Below, one piece after another: positions 42,821-52,895 of a stretch of 64,000 nt of DNA. The notes below the pieces were generated by a model. It was not told where the DNA came from. It did no database searches and worked only from the letters and a program-made list of their open reading frames with translations. The position numbers and the translations under genes were made by a program. The stretch lies in contig JALWPK010000257.1 in assembly GCA_026995045.1 (NCBI GenBank), forward strand, positions 40,264 to 104,263. Direction: 5' to 3'. Source of the stretch: Gammaproteobacteria bacterium (GTDB lineage Bacteria; Pseudomonadota; Gammaproteobacteria; SZUA-229). The first letter of the stretch is position 1; every line of letters begins with the position of its first letter.

Positions 42821-43360
42821 ATGGCCAATCGACTGAGCAAAATCTATACCCGCACCGGTGATGACGGTAAAACCGGCGCCGCCGATGGCTCGCGTTTTGA
42901 CAAGGATAATGCGTTGATACAGGCGCAGGGTGATGTGGATGAGCTCAACAGTGTGCTTGGCATGCTGGCCACGCATATCAACGGCGAAACACTGGAGCTG
43001 ATACGCGGCGTACAGCACCGTTTGTTCGATATTGGCGGCGAAATCAGCCTAGGCGAACAGTATGTGCCTGCCGATGTGGTTGCCGAATTGGAGCAGGCGA
43101 TTGATGCATTCAATAACGATCTGACGCCGCTGAAAGAATTTATATTACCGGGCGGTAACGAAACCGGCGCATGGTGTCATCTGGCGCGCGCAGTTTGCCG
43201 CCGCGCCGAGCGCAGCATGGTGAGCCTGAACCGCAACCGTCCGCTCAACCCGGTGTCGCTGGCTTATATCAACCGGTTGTCAGACTTTTTGTTTGTGTTG
43301 GCGCGGGTGCAGAACGGTGTGGATGAAATCTACTGGCAATCCGCCCGCATCATGGAATAG
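42821..43360 (+). CDS. Cob(I)alamin adenosyltransferase (PduO type)
   Basis: 'RLSKIYTRTGDDGKTGAADGSRFDKDN', 'FILPGGNETGAWCHLARAVCRRAER'. Confidence 0.92.
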   Translation: MANRLSKIYTRTGDDGKTGAADGSRFDKDNALIQAQGDVDELNSVLGMLATHINGETLELIRGVQHRLFDIGGEISLGEQYVPADVVAELEQAIDAFNNDLTPLKEFILPGGNETGAWCHLARAVCRRAERSMVSLNRNRPLNPVSLAYINRLSDFLFVLARVQNGVDEIYWQSARIME

Positions 43361-43374
43361 CAGGAGAACACGTC

Positions 43375-44271
43375 ATGCGTATCGGCATTGATCTGGGCGG
43401 CACCAAAATCGAAGGCATTGTGCTGAATGACGAGGGTGAAGAAATCATCCGTCACCGCATTGCCACCCCGCAGGGAGATTACCTGGGCACATTGCAGGCC
43501 ATCAAGGGTCTGGTGGATTATCTGGAAAGCAGCACCACGCATGCGGAAACCATCGGCATCGGCACGCCGGGCGCGATTTCCACCGCCACCGGCCTGATGA
43601 AAAACTCCAATTCGGTGTGCATGAACGGCAAGCCGGTGCATGAAGACATCGAAACCCTGCTGGGCAGAAAAGTCAGTCTTGCCAATGACGCGAACTGTTT
43701 TGCGCTGTCGGAAGCAACGGATGGCGCGGCCAAAGATGCCGAAGTTGTGTTTGGCGTTATTGTCGGCACCGGAACCGGCGCAGGCATTGTGGTGAATGGC
43801 AAGTTACTGACCGGCAGTAATTGTATCTCCGGTGAATGGGGGCACAACCCCTTGCCCTGGCCGCAGGATGTCGAACTGCCGGGGCCGCAATGTTATTGCG
43901 GTAAAACAGGCTGTATCGAAACCTGGCTGTCCGGCCCCGGCATGATGCGGGATCATGAACTGTACGCCAATGTGTTTCTGGACGCCGAAACCATTGTCAG
44001 CAAGGCGCAGTTTGGTGACGAGGACGCCGAAGAAACCCTGCAACGCTACGAAGACCGCATGGCGCGCTCGCTGGCCAGCGTGATTAACATCCTCGACCCG
44101 GATGTGATTGTGCTGGGCGGCGGCATGGGCAATATCAAACGCCTGTATAAAAGCGTGCCGGCATTATGGAGCCAGTATGTATTCAGTGACGAAGTGCGCA
44201 CCCGCCTGGTCGCGCCTGTATATGGTGACTCATCCGGCGTGCGTGGCGCCGCCTGGCTGGCCGACGATTGA
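43375..44271 (+). CDS. ROK-family sugar kinase
   Basis: 'RIGIDLGGTKIEGIVL', 'NDANCFALSEA', 'GEWGHNPLPWP', 'CYCGKTGCIETWLSGPG'. Confidence 0.92.
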   Translation: MRIGIDLGGTKIEGIVLNDEGEEIIRHRIATPQGDYLGTLQAIKGLVDYLESSTTHAETIGIGTPGAISTATGLMKNSNSVCMNGKPVHEDIETLLGRKVSLANDANCFALSEATDGAAKDAEVVFGVIVGTGTGAGIVVNGKLLTGSNCISGEWGHNPLPWPQDVELPGPQCYCGKTGCIETWLSGPGMMRDHELYANVFLDAETIVSKAQFGDEDAEETLQRYEDRMARSLASVINILDPDVIVLGGGMGNIKRLYKSVPALWSQYVFSDEVRTRLVAPVYGDSSGVRGAAWLADD

Positions 44272-44424
44272 TGCAAACAAAATGGCCTGCACAGGGCAGG
44301 CCGAAAGGTTGTTGAGGAGGGACAGCTTGTTGATCGCAGATGTGTCCGCTGTTCGAATCCTGCGCCTTAAATTACTCCGATATACGGGCGTCATCGTGGG
44401 CAGCGGCAAAATGAAGGAGCCTTC

Positions 44425-45144
44425 TCAGAAATGCAGGAAGGCTCCGGCATAGACGCCGTCAAAATCGATGTTGGTGGTGACGTTATCCACATCGTTGAGT
44501 TCGATGGTGGTGGTGCGTAATCCGGCTTCGACGCCGATTACGCCAAATTCGTACAATACCCGGATGCGCGTATCGGTGAGCGAGTTGCCGCCTGCGCTGA
44601 TTATGTTGATGTCGCCACCCACGGACAAGCCGGTGAAAGGCAGGTCGAACTGCGCGGCGGCGTATAGCATGGGGATGGTTTCACTCACATCAATGGTTTC
44701 GCTGCCAATGGTGAACTCGCCGTCAAATGTGCGAGCAGTCAGACCCAGATCAAGGTTGACCCAGTTATCCAGCAGCCGCCAGTACAGAATAATATCGGTA
44801 CTGTCGAGTGATGCTACAGCATTACCTGTCAGGCCAGTAACACCGTTGAATGTCACACCGCTCGAGACGCCTTCATGCGTCAGGGATGTTTTTTCCAGGC
44901 GAACATTGGGAAGCAAGGGAACCGGATGTTCAAATGCAATATAGGCGTAACCTTCGCTTTCCTTTTTCATGCCCAGCGTGCCATCCATGCTAATAGTTGT
45001 ATCAAGGACGTTGGTGGTTTCGAAGCCACCACTAGGGCTGTGGCTCCACACGCCTGCGCCGGCATACAGGCCCAAGAAGTCGGCTCTGGCTGAATTGGAA
45101 ACAACGGTGATCGCCGCAAAAATCAAAATCAGTAGTTTGTTCAT
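44425..45144 (-). CDS. Outer-membrane beta-barrel protein (TIGR04219-like)
   Basis: Signal peptide, 'DFLGLYAGAGVWSHSPSG', C-terminal aromatic 'YAGAFLHF'. Confidence 0.75.
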   Translation of the reverse strand: MNKLLILIFAAITVVSNSARADFLGLYAGAGVWSHSPSGGFETTNVLDTTISMDGTLGMKKESEGYAYIAFEHPVPLLPNVRLEKTSLTHEGVSSGVTFNGVTGLTGNAVASLDSTDIILYWRLLDNWVNLDLGLTARTFDGEFTIGSETIDVSETIPMLYAAAQFDLPFTGLSVGGDINIISAGGNSLTDTRIRVLYEFGVIGVEAGLRTTTIELNDVDNVTTNIDFDGVYAGAFLHF

Positions 45145-45272
45145 GTGAAAATCCGTAGTGATTGTTTATCAAAAGATGACAGGATTATAGTGGCCGCGGC
45201 GCAAAAATTATGTGAACCGGGTCTATTTTGTGTGCATTGCCGGACAGGCGGTGAATCGCCCGTCCGCGCGTT

Positions 45273-46709
45273 TTATATCATCGGCGAGCGCATCACCATC
45301 ATTTTTTCGACTTGCATATCGCGGAAGGTGTGCGGGATGCCGCCAACGCCGTGTCCTGACACCTTGAGCCCGGCAAACGGCATCCAGTCGACGCGGAACG
45401 CCGTATGGTCGTTGACCATGACCGCCGAGCCGTTGAGGTGTTTGAAGGCGTACAGGCAGGTGTCGATGTTTTTCGAGAACACCGCCGCCTGGAACGACAC
45501 ATCCAGCGCATTGGCGCGGCGGATGGCGTCATCAATGTCGTCGTATTCGTACACCAGAATCACCGGCCCGAACACTTCGTTCTGCGAAATCACAGCGTCA
45601 TCCGGCGCATTGAACAGCACCGTGGGCGGGTACAGGCTGTCGCTGATTTTTTCACCGCCGGTAATGCATTCGGCGCCCTGTTCGATGGCTTCGTTCACCC
45701 ACTGATGCACCCGCTCGGTTTCGGCATGGCGAATCAGTGGGCCGACATCGGTATCGGGCAGGGTGGGGTCGCCGACTTTCATCGCCTTGCCGGCTTCTGC
45801 AATGCGCTCGGCCACTTCACGGGCAATCGACTTGTGCGCATAAACGCGCTGCACCGACACGCATACCTGTCCGGCATGGTAAAACCCGGCCTTGGCCAGC
45901 AGCGGAATGGCGTCGTCCAGGTCGGCGTCTTGCGCCACCACCACCGGCGCCACGCCGCCGTGCTCCAGCGCGCAGCGCGTACCGGGCGCGAGTTTGGAAC
46001 GCAACATCCAGCCGACTTTGGCGCTGCCGATGAAACTGAAAAACGCCACGCGTTTGTCAGTGACCAGCTGGGTGGCGATGTCGTTGGATTCGGTGACAAT
46101 GCCCTGGCACCAGCCTTCCGGCAGGCCGGCTTCACACAGAATGTTGATCAGGCGGAAGCAGGACAACGGCGTGTCGCCCGCCGGTTTGATAATCACCGGA
46201 CAACCGGCGGCCACCGCCGGGCCAATCTGATGCACCGCCAGGTTCAGCGGGTGGTTGAAGGCGCTGACCGCGACCACCACGCCAATCGGTTCACGCGTGG
46301 TGAAGGCCAGTCGATGCATGGAGGCCGCGTTTTTCTGCATCGGGATTTCCTCGCCGTGTTCAGTGCGCAGCACTTCGATGCAGTTTTTAATGCCGTCAAT
46401 CGCGCGCGCCACTTCCACGCGCGAATCGATCAGCGGCTTGCCGCCCTCGCGCGCCGCTTCCACCGCCAGCTCCTCGAAGCGTGACTGCATGATGTCAGCG
46501 GTCTTGTCGAGGATGTTGATGCGGGTTTCCGCGTCCAGCCAGTTGTTTTTGTCGCGGTACAGCGCGTCCGCCGTGCGCAGCGCGATGTCGACGGCATCGC
46601 TGCCGCCGGTTTCAATCGCGGCGATGTGGGCGCCATCGAACGGCGCCGTGACTTCGGCAGCGCCCGCAGGCGCTGCGTTGGGAACCAGTAATTTGAAATG
46701 CTCAGCCAT
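45273..46709 (-). CDS. Aldehyde dehydrogenase family protein
   Basis: 'AFNHPLNLAVHQIGPAVAAGCPVIIKPA', 'LEHGGVAPVVV', 'FYHAGQVCVSVQRVYAH'. Confidence 0.9.
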   Translation of the reverse strand: MAEHFKLLVPNAAPAGAAEVTAPFDGAHIAAIETGGSDAVDIALRTADALYRDKNNWLDAETRINILDKTADIMQSRFEELAVEAAREGGKPLIDSRVEVARAIDGIKNCIEVLRTEHGEEIPMQKNAASMHRLAFTTREPIGVVVAVSAFNHPLNLAVHQIGPAVAAGCPVIIKPAGDTPLSCFRLINILCEAGLPEGWCQGIVTESNDIATQLVTDKRVAFFSFIGSAKVGWMLRSKLAPGTRCALEHGGVAPVVVAQDADLDDAIPLLAKAGFYHAGQVCVSVQRVYAHKSIAREVAERIAEAGKAMKVGDPTLPDTDVGPLIRHAETERVHQWVNEAIEQGAECITGGEKISDSLYPPTVLFNAPDDAVISQNEVFGPVILVYEYDDIDDAIRRANALDVSFQAAVFSKNIDTCLYAFKHLNGSAVMVNDHTAFRVDWMPFAGLKVSGHGVGGIPHTFRDMQVEKMMVMRSPMI

Positions 46710-46835
46710 CGTGATGTCCTGCTTTTATTGTTGTCTGGGTGGCGCCGCAAAGGCGAGATGGGGTCAGGCTTGTTGTTGCATTTCGCCTGATGCCCTCCAG
46801 GCAGCCTCGTCGTTAACGGTTCGCGGTGCGCCGTG

Positions 46836-48488
46836 TTAAATCGGACAGGCAATATCGCCCAGTCGTTCGGTCAGTTTCATATTCTCCGCATAATCAATTG
46901 GTACGACAACCAGACTGGGGCCGAACTCATCAAAAGCGGCTTCCAGTGTGGCGGGCAAGTCTTTGCTGTTCTCAACATAATGGCCATGCCAGCCGAAGGC
47001 GGCGGCCAGTTGTTTCCAGTCGGGGTTGCCGAAACTGAGTTCGGTGTGCTTGCCGAAATGGTTTTGCTGTTTCCAGGCAATCAGACCGTACATATGGTCT
47101 TCCCACACCATCACCACGATGTCGGAATTGAGCCGGCGGGCGGTTTCCATTTCCTGCACATTCATCATGAAGCCGGCATCGCCACATATCGCCAGAATAC
47201 GTTTTTGCGGATACACCAGGTCGGCGGCAATCGCACCGGGCAGGGCGAAGCCCATTGAGCAGAAACCGTTGGGAATCAGGCAGGTGTTGGGCTCATGGCA
47301 CTGGTAATGTCGCGCAATCCACATTTTGTGCGCGCCGACATCAGACAACACAATGTCTTCGGCGTCGAGAAACTCGCGCACATCCCACAGTACTTTTTGC
47401 GGTTTGATTTTGCCTTCGGTGACATCGTCCTTGTACATCGCCAGCTCTTGTTTCATGGTTTCGCGGGTGGCTTTTTGCTGGCTGAGGTCGAATTCGAGGC
47501 CGCCGTTGGCGTCGACGCGTTCATTCAGCATCCACAGGGTGTGCGCCAGGTCGCCGACCACTTCGGTTTCCGGGTGGTAGTGTTCGTCGATTTCAGCGGG
47601 CAGGAAGTCAGCATGGATGATGTGCTTGTCGCGTTTGCTGTTCCACAGATGTGGGTGGTATTCCACCATGTCGTAACCGAGGCAGATCACCACATCGGCG
47701 GCGTCAACCGCGCAGGCGACAACATCCTTGGCCTGCAGGCCGATGGTGTACAGACAGTAATCGGCGTCCATGTCGACACAGCCCTTGGCCATGAAGGTGC
47801 TGACCACGCCAATGCCGGTTTTTTCGCAAAAGGCGCGCAACTGTTTGCTGGCGCGCTTGCGTATGCAGCCGTTGCCAGCGAGGATGATGGGGCGTTTGGC
47901 GTTTTTGATAATCTCGAACGCCTGGTCGACAATTTTGTCGTCCGGCACCGGGCGGCGGAAGCGTTGCGGCGCCAGCGGCTCGGTGGTGGCGTCTTTTTCG
48001 GCGATGTCTTCCGGCAATTCGATATGCACCGCGCCGGGTTTTTCGGTGCGCGCCAGCCGCACGGCCTTGCGCACGATTTCGGGAATGTTGTCCGGGTGCC
48101 AGACCGTGGTGGCCCATTTGGTGACCGGCTCGAACATGTGCACCACATCCATAATCTGGTGCGATTCCTTGTGTAGCCGCTCGGTGGAGCCCTGCCCGGT
48201 GAGCACCAGCATGGGCGCATGATCCATGTTGGAATCCGCCACCCCGGTAATCAGGTTGGTGGCGCCCGGCCCCAGCGTGCCCAGGCAACCGGCGGTGTGG
48301 CCGGTGAGGCGACCGTAGATTTCCGCCATGAAGGCCGCGCCCTGTTCGTGCCGCGTCAGAATGAACTTGATTTTGTCGGACTGTTCCAGCGACATCATGA
48401 AATCGGCGTTTTCCTCGCCGGGCACGCCGAAGATATATTCGATGCCTTCTTCTTCCAGGCATTTTACAAACAGGTCGGAAGCTTTCAT
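46836..48488 (-). CDS. Acetolactate synthase-like ThDP enzyme, large subunit
   Basis: 'EGIEYIFGVPGEENADFM', 'CLGTLGPGATNLITGVADSNMDHAPMLVLTGQG', 'ICGDAGFMMNVQEMETARRLN'. Confidence 0.9.
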   Translation of the reverse strand: MKASDLFVKCLEEEGIEYIFGVPGEENADFMMSLEQSDKIKFILTRHEQGAAFMAEIYGRLTGHTAGCLGTLGPGATNLITGVADSNMDHAPMLVLTGQGSTERLHKESHQIMDVVHMFEPVTKWATTVWHPDNIPEIVRKAVRLARTEKPGAVHIELPEDIAEKDATTEPLAPQRFRRPVPDDKIVDQAFEIIKNAKRPIILAGNGCIRKRASKQLRAFCEKTGIGVVSTFMAKGCVDMDADYCLYTIGLQAKDVVACAVDAADVVICLGYDMVEYHPHLWNSKRDKHIIHADFLPAEIDEHYHPETEVVGDLAHTLWMLNERVDANGGLEFDLSQQKATRETMKQELAMYKDDVTEGKIKPQKVLWDVREFLDAEDIVLSDVGAHKMWIARHYQCHEPNTCLIPNGFCSMGFALPGAIAADLVYPQKRILAICGDAGFMMNVQEMETARRLNSDIVVMVWEDHMYGLIAWKQQNHFGKHTELSFGNPDWKQLAAAFGWHGHYVENSKDLPATLEAAFDEFGPSLVVVPIDYAENMKLTERLGDIACPI

Positions 48489-48666
48489 CGTGATCCTTCT
48501 TTTGTTATTTGTTGTTCAGGCCAGTGAAAACGTCAACTGTGCCGCCACTATATGCCAGTGTGGTTGATGACGCCAGTGCTGCGGCTGAGTTGTGGCTTGA
48601 ATCGCAGCAAGTTCAGTATGTTAGAATGTGCTCACCCCAGCCACACAACCCAAACCGGAGGCGGTC

Positions 48667-49212
48667 ATGAACCAGCAAGCCCATTCGATGCTACACCCGC
48701 GAAGCCTGACATTGCTGGCGATTATTTTCGCCGTGGTGCTGTTTCGTTTTCTGCCGCATCCTCCCAATGTATCGCCCGTCGCCGCGATTTCTTTATTCGC
48801 CGGCGCGTATTTTGTTGACCGCAAGCTGGCGTTTGTGGTTCCGTTCTCCGCCATGCTGCTGAGCGACATGGTGCTGGGTTTTCACAGTACGATGGTATTT
48901 GTGTATGCGGCGCTGGGTCTGACGGTGGTGATGGGTTTCTGGCTGCAAAGGCGCCGCTCCATCACCAATATCACGCTTGCGGCGGTTGGCTCCTCGCTGC
49001 TGTTTTTTGTGATTACCAATTTCGGCGTCTGGTTCAGTGGCCTGCACGGTTATGCGATGAATGCGCAGGGGCTGATGCAAACCTACATCGCAGGCATTCC
49101 TTTCCTGCAAAACAGCGTGCTGGGCAATCTGGCTTTTGTCGCCCTGTTGTTCGGCGGCTTTGGCTGGCTGCAGAAAGTCAACCGCAAGCTGCAAGTCAGT
49201 CCTTTGCACTGA
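48667..49212 (+). CDS. DUF6580-like membrane protein
   Basis: 'FRFLPHPPNVSPVAAISLFAGAYF', repeated TM segments. Confidence 0.7.
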   Translation: MNQQAHSMLHPRSLTLLAIIFAVVLFRFLPHPPNVSPVAAISLFAGAYFVDRKLAFVVPFSAMLLSDMVLGFHSTMVFVYAALGLTVVMGFWLQRRRSITNITLAAVGSSLLFFVITNFGVWFSGLHGYAMNAQGLMQTYIAGIPFLQNSVLGNLAFVALLFGGFGWLQKVNRKLQVSPLH

Positions 49213-49230
49213 GCTTGCGGCAACAGCCTG

Positions 49231-50004
49231 TTAGTTCTTGAGGCCGATGCCGCGGTTGAGCAGGAACATGCTGTAACTGAACAGCGCGACAATGAACCCC
49301 AGTATGATGCCAAAGGCCACGCCGAGGTGGATGTCGGTGATGCCGAGCAGGCCGTAGCGGAAAGCGTTAATCATATACAGAATCGGGTTCACCAGGGACA
49401 CATCCTGCCAGAATTGCGGCAGCATCTTGATAGAATAAAAAATCCCGCCCAGATAGGTCAGCGGCGTCAGCACGAAGGTGGGGATGATGCTGATGTCGTC
49501 AAAACTTTTTGCATATACCGCGTTGATAAAACCGGCCAGTGAAAACAGCACGGCCGTCAGAAAGAAAACCGCAAAAGTCACGCCGTAGCTGTGAATGCTG
49601 AGGTCGGAAAAAAACATCGACACGGCGGTCACCACCACGCCGACCACCAGACCACGCGCAATGCCCCCGGCGACAAAGCCACCCAGAATAATATAATTCG
49701 GCAGGGGCGAAATCAGCATTTCCTCAATACTTTTGTGGAACTTGGCGCTGAAAAACGACGACACCACATTGGCGTAGGAATTGGAAATCACCGACATCAA
49801 TATCAGCCCCGGCACGATATAGTCCATGTAGGAATAACCGTCGATGTCGCTCAGCTGCGAGCCGATCAACTGGCCGAAGATAATAAAGTACAAGGCCACC
49901 GTAATGGCCGGGGGCAGCACCGTCTGAATCCAGATGCGGATAAAACGCAGGAACTCGCGCACTGTAATGGTGTATAGCGCAATCAGTTGCTGGCGAAGCG
50001 TCAT
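49231..50004 (-). CDS. ABC-2 type transporter permease (YadH-like)
   Basis: 'DGYSYMDYIVPGLILMSVISNSYANVVSSFF', 'LTPLTYLGGIFYSI'. Confidence 0.88.
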   Translation of the reverse strand: MTLRQQLIALYTITVREFLRFIRIWIQTVLPPAITVALYFIIFGQLIGSQLSDIDGYSYMDYIVPGLILMSVISNSYANVVSSFFSAKFHKSIEEMLISPLPNYIILGGFVAGGIARGLVVGVVVTAVSMFFSDLSIHSYGVTFAVFFLTAVLFSLAGFINAVYAKSFDDISIIPTFVLTPLTYLGGIFYSIKMLPQFWQDVSLVNPILYMINAFRYGLLGITDIHLGVAFGIILGFIVALFSYSMFLLNRGIGLKN

Positions 50005-50930
50005 GCGGCGTTGTCCTTTTTGTTGTTGCGCAGCATCGACATGAACAGTTGTTCCAGCCGGTTGCTTTTGTTTTTCATGCTGAGCACATGAATGTTGCAG
50101 GCGGACAGAATGGCGAACATCTCATTCATGCTCTGGTCTTTGTGAATGTCCACTTCCAGGGTGGTGGGGTCAAGCAGGCGTACGTCGTATTCAGCGCAGT
50201 CCGGCAGACTGTCGACCCGGGTGTCGAGGTAGAGCACAAAGGTTTCGGTGTGCAGCCGCCGCAACAGGTCGCGCATGCTGGTTTGTTCGATGGTGACGCC
50301 GGCATCAATGATGGCGATGTTGTTGCACAGGCTTTCGGCTTCTTCCAGATAGTGAGTCGTTAAAATAATCGTCGTGCCCTGGGCGTTGATTTGTTGCATG
50401 AAACGCCACATGGAGCGGCGGATTTCGATATCGACGCCGGCGGTGGGCTCGTCAAGAATCAGCAGCTTTGGCCGATGCACCAGCGCGCGCGCAATCATCA
50501 ACCGGCGTTTCATGCCGCCGGAGAGTTCTTTCGCCATTTCAAAACGCTTGTCCCACAAATCCAGTTCCTTCAGGCAGTGTTCCGTGCGTTCCGTGGCGAG
50601 CTTACGGCTGATGCCGTAGTAACCGGCCTGGTTGATCAGGATTTCGCCGATCGGCTGGAAAATGTTGAAATTGAATTCCTGCGGCACCAGCCCGATCTGG
50701 CTTTTCACCCACGCCGGGTCGTCGTCCAGGTCGACGCCAAACACCTTGACGCTGCCGGCGGTTTTATTCACCAGCGAGCACAAAATGCCTATGGTGGTGG
50801 ACTTGCCCGCGCCGTTGGGGCCGAGCAGGGCAAAAAAGTCGCCCTGCTGCACTTCCAGGTTGACGCCTTTGAGCGCCACCACGCCGTTGGCGTAGGTTTT
50901 TTGCAGATTATGAATTTGCAGCGCTTTCAA
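50001..50930 (-). CDS. ABC transporter ATP-binding protein (YadG-like)
   Basis: Walker A 'GPNGAGKST', 'LSGGMKRRLMIARAL', 'ILDEPTAGVD'. Confidence 0.93.
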   Translation of the reverse strand: MKALQIHNLQKTYANGVVALKGVNLEVQQGDFFALLGPNGAGKSTTIGILCSLVNKTAGSVKVFGVDLDDDPAWVKSQIGLVPQEFNFNIFQPIGEILINQAGYYGISRKLATERTEHCLKELDLWDKRFEMAKELSGGMKRRLMIARALVHRPKLLILDEPTAGVDIEIRRSMWRFMQQINAQGTTIILTTHYLEEAESLCNNIAIIDAGVTIEQTSMRDLLRRLHTETFVLYLDTRVDSLPDCAEYDVRLLDPTTLEVDIHKDQSMNEMFAILSACNIHVLSMKNKSNRLEQLFMSMLRNNKKDNAA

Positions 50931-51120
50931 CAGCTTTTCCGTGGTTGCCCGGAGTGGCGAAGATAGAGCCTAACTCACTGAATAACAAGTAATAATACAA
51001 TAGCGCAGCAGCCTGACAAAAGTATCAGTTTACAAAAATCATACGCGCGTCTAAGATTTGGTGAACACACTAACATTCCCGGGCCTGCCATACCAGCCCC
51101 GGGTGTCCAACGGGAGCATA

Positions 51121-51693
51121 ATGGGCGCAAAAGGCGAAAACAACCGGCAGCGAATTGTGGAGGCGGCGGATCAGCTGTTCTACACCCGCGGCTACAACCA
51201 GACCTCGTTCCGTGATATTTCCGATATGACCGGCATCCCGCGTGGTAATTTTTATTATTATTTTAAAACCAAGGACGAGATTCTCAATGCGGTCATCGAT
51301 AACCGCCTGCTTGGCGTGCAGGATTATCTGCGGCAATGCGACGCGGTGTCGGACAATCCACGCGAGCGCCTGCTGGCGTTCACCGATATTCTGGAAAACA
51401 ACAAATCCAATGTGGTGGAATTCGGCTGCCCGCTGGGTTCGCTCTCCAGTGAGTTGGCCAAGGACGATGCGCAGTTGCAGCAGGCCTCGGTGCGGGCGTT
51501 CGAGGTGATTCGCCAATGGTTGAAACAACAGTTCGCCGAACTCGGTTTCAGCAACGCGGATGACCGGGCGATGGACATGCTGGCGCGCATGCAAGGCATC
51601 ACGGTGATGAGCTGCGCGTTCAAGGATATGCCGTTTCTGGAGCGCAGCAACGCCGAAATGAAAGAGTGGGTCAACCAGCAAACCCTGAACTGA
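51121..51693 (+). CDS. TetR/AcrR-family regulator
   Basis: 'NRQRIVEAADQLFYTRGYNQTSFRDISDMTGIPRGNFYYYFKTKDEIL'. Confidence 0.9.
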   Translation: MGAKGENNRQRIVEAADQLFYTRGYNQTSFRDISDMTGIPRGNFYYYFKTKDEILNAVIDNRLLGVQDYLRQCDAVSDNPRERLLAFTDILENNKSNVVEFGCPLGSLSSELAKDDAQLQQASVRAFEVIRQWLKQQFAELGFSNADDRAMDMLARMQGITVMSCAFKDMPFLERSNAEMKEWVNQQTLN

Positions 51694-51706
51694 TCCGGAG
51701 GCGCAC

Positions 51707-52159
51707 ATGGACTCATCAACCTCACAGACTTACCTGGACGCGTTTCGCGGCAACTTTACCTCGCTGATGCGCTGGCCGCATCTGGATGAATTCTGGGACA
51801 GGCTCAAGACGCAGGCCGACGATGGCTGGTATATTTATGCGGTAGGCGAGCAGCCTCCTGAAAAACCGGTGAGCAAACAGCAGTTGTTGACCTTTGTCGA
51901 TGAAATCGACGCTCTGCTGCGCCGCGAACACGAGGAAGACTATTGCGGTATTGTGTACACCGACGACAGGGAGCATCCCGCCTTTATCAAGATATTCGAC
52001 CCAAACAATCTCGGCGTGTCCTGCGGCTTTAGTGAAAAACCGCCCCTGCCGGGCTGGATATTGTCGCGCATCCCGCCAATCGAACTGGAGCAGGCGTTGT
52101 ACCCGCCGAATAACCGCAGGCGCTGGTGGAAGCGTCTGTTTGGCGGCGAGGCCGCCTGA
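51707..52159 (+). CDS. Hypothetical protein
   Basis: 150 aa ORF directly after TetR gene. Confidence 0.6.
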   Translation: MDSSTSQTYLDAFRGNFTSLMRWPHLDEFWDRLKTQADDGWYIYAVGEQPPEKPVSKQQLLTFVDEIDALLRREHEEDYCGIVYTDDREHPAFIKIFDPNNLGVSCGFSEKPPLPGWILSRIPPIELEQALYPPNNRRRWWKRLFGGEAA

Positions 52160-52162
52160 GGT

Positions 52163-52360
52163 TTATTGCATTACCTGTTCGCGTTTATTGCGATACTGCA
52201 AATAACTGTCGCTTGCTGTTTGCATGCATTCATCATATTGCGCCCCCGAGAAGCGGGCGCATTCCAGCTGTTGCCGTTGACGCGCGCCTTCATACAGGTT
52301 GGCGCTGGCGCAGGCCTGCAACGCCAGCACCCCAGTCAGCATGACGGCTTTATTCATCAA
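52163..52360 (-). CDS. Small lipoprotein
   Basis: Lipobox 'LALQAC'. Confidence 0.55.
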   Translation of the reverse strand: MMNKAVMLTGVLALQACASANLYEGARQRQQLECARFSGAQYDECMQTASDSYLQYRNKREQVMQ

Positions 52361-52895
52361 TCAGTTGCTTGATAATCTTCACCACCGCCGGATGGTCAAA
52401 CTCGCGCCCGCCCACTGCGCGGTAGCGAATATAGCCGCGCTTGTCGATGATATACGATGTCGGCAGGCCGTTGACGCGGTAACGCTGTGACACATTGCTG
52501 TCGGTATCAAACAAAATCGTGAAGGTCGGGTCGACTTCAAGCTGGCCGGTGTAGGCGAACACATGGTCGGGGGTTTCCATCTGGTTAATCGCGACCACGG
52601 CGAAGGTGTCGCTGTCCAGCATTTTGTGTAGGCGCTCCATCGACGGCATTTCGCGGCGGCACGGCGGACACCAGGTCGCCCAGAAATTCAGCATGATGAC
52701 CTTGCCCTTGTAATCATCCAGCCGGTGGGTCTCCTCATCCATGTCCCGCAGTTTGAAATCGGGCGCCGCCACCGGATACGGCAGCTTGCTCAGATGATGG
52801 CTGAGTTTGGGTTGTTCGCGTTCCGCGCTGGCGCTGATGCTGAACGCAAACAGCAGGCAGAAAACAATACAGTTGCGAATCGATTTTATCGTCAT
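52350..52895 (-). CDS. TlpA-family thioredoxin-like protein
   Basis: 'VIMLNFWATWCPPCRREMPSMERLH'. Confidence 0.9.
   Translation of the reverse strand: MTIKSIRNCIVFCLLFAFSISASAEREQPKLSHHLSKLPYPVAAPDFKLRDMDEETHRLDDYKGKVIMLNFWATWCPPCRREMPSMERLHKMLDSDTFAVVAINQMETPDHVFAYTGQLEVDPTFTILFDTDSNVSQRYRVNGLPTSYIIDKRGYIRYRAVGGREFDHPAVVKIIKQLIDE

Noticed and set aside
44279-44302. GGCCTGC-ACAGG-GCAGGCC hairpin after the ROK kinase gene
   Set aside because: Good stem, but the T-rich side is weak and interrupted; not confident enough to call as a terminator.
45405-46484. 359-aa plus-strand ORF
   Set aside because: Antisense to a clear aldehyde dehydrogenase; His/Arg/Gly-rich composition typical of shadow ORFs.
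47295-48176. 293-aa plus-strand ORF
   Set aside because: Antisense shadow of the acetolactate synthase-like gene.
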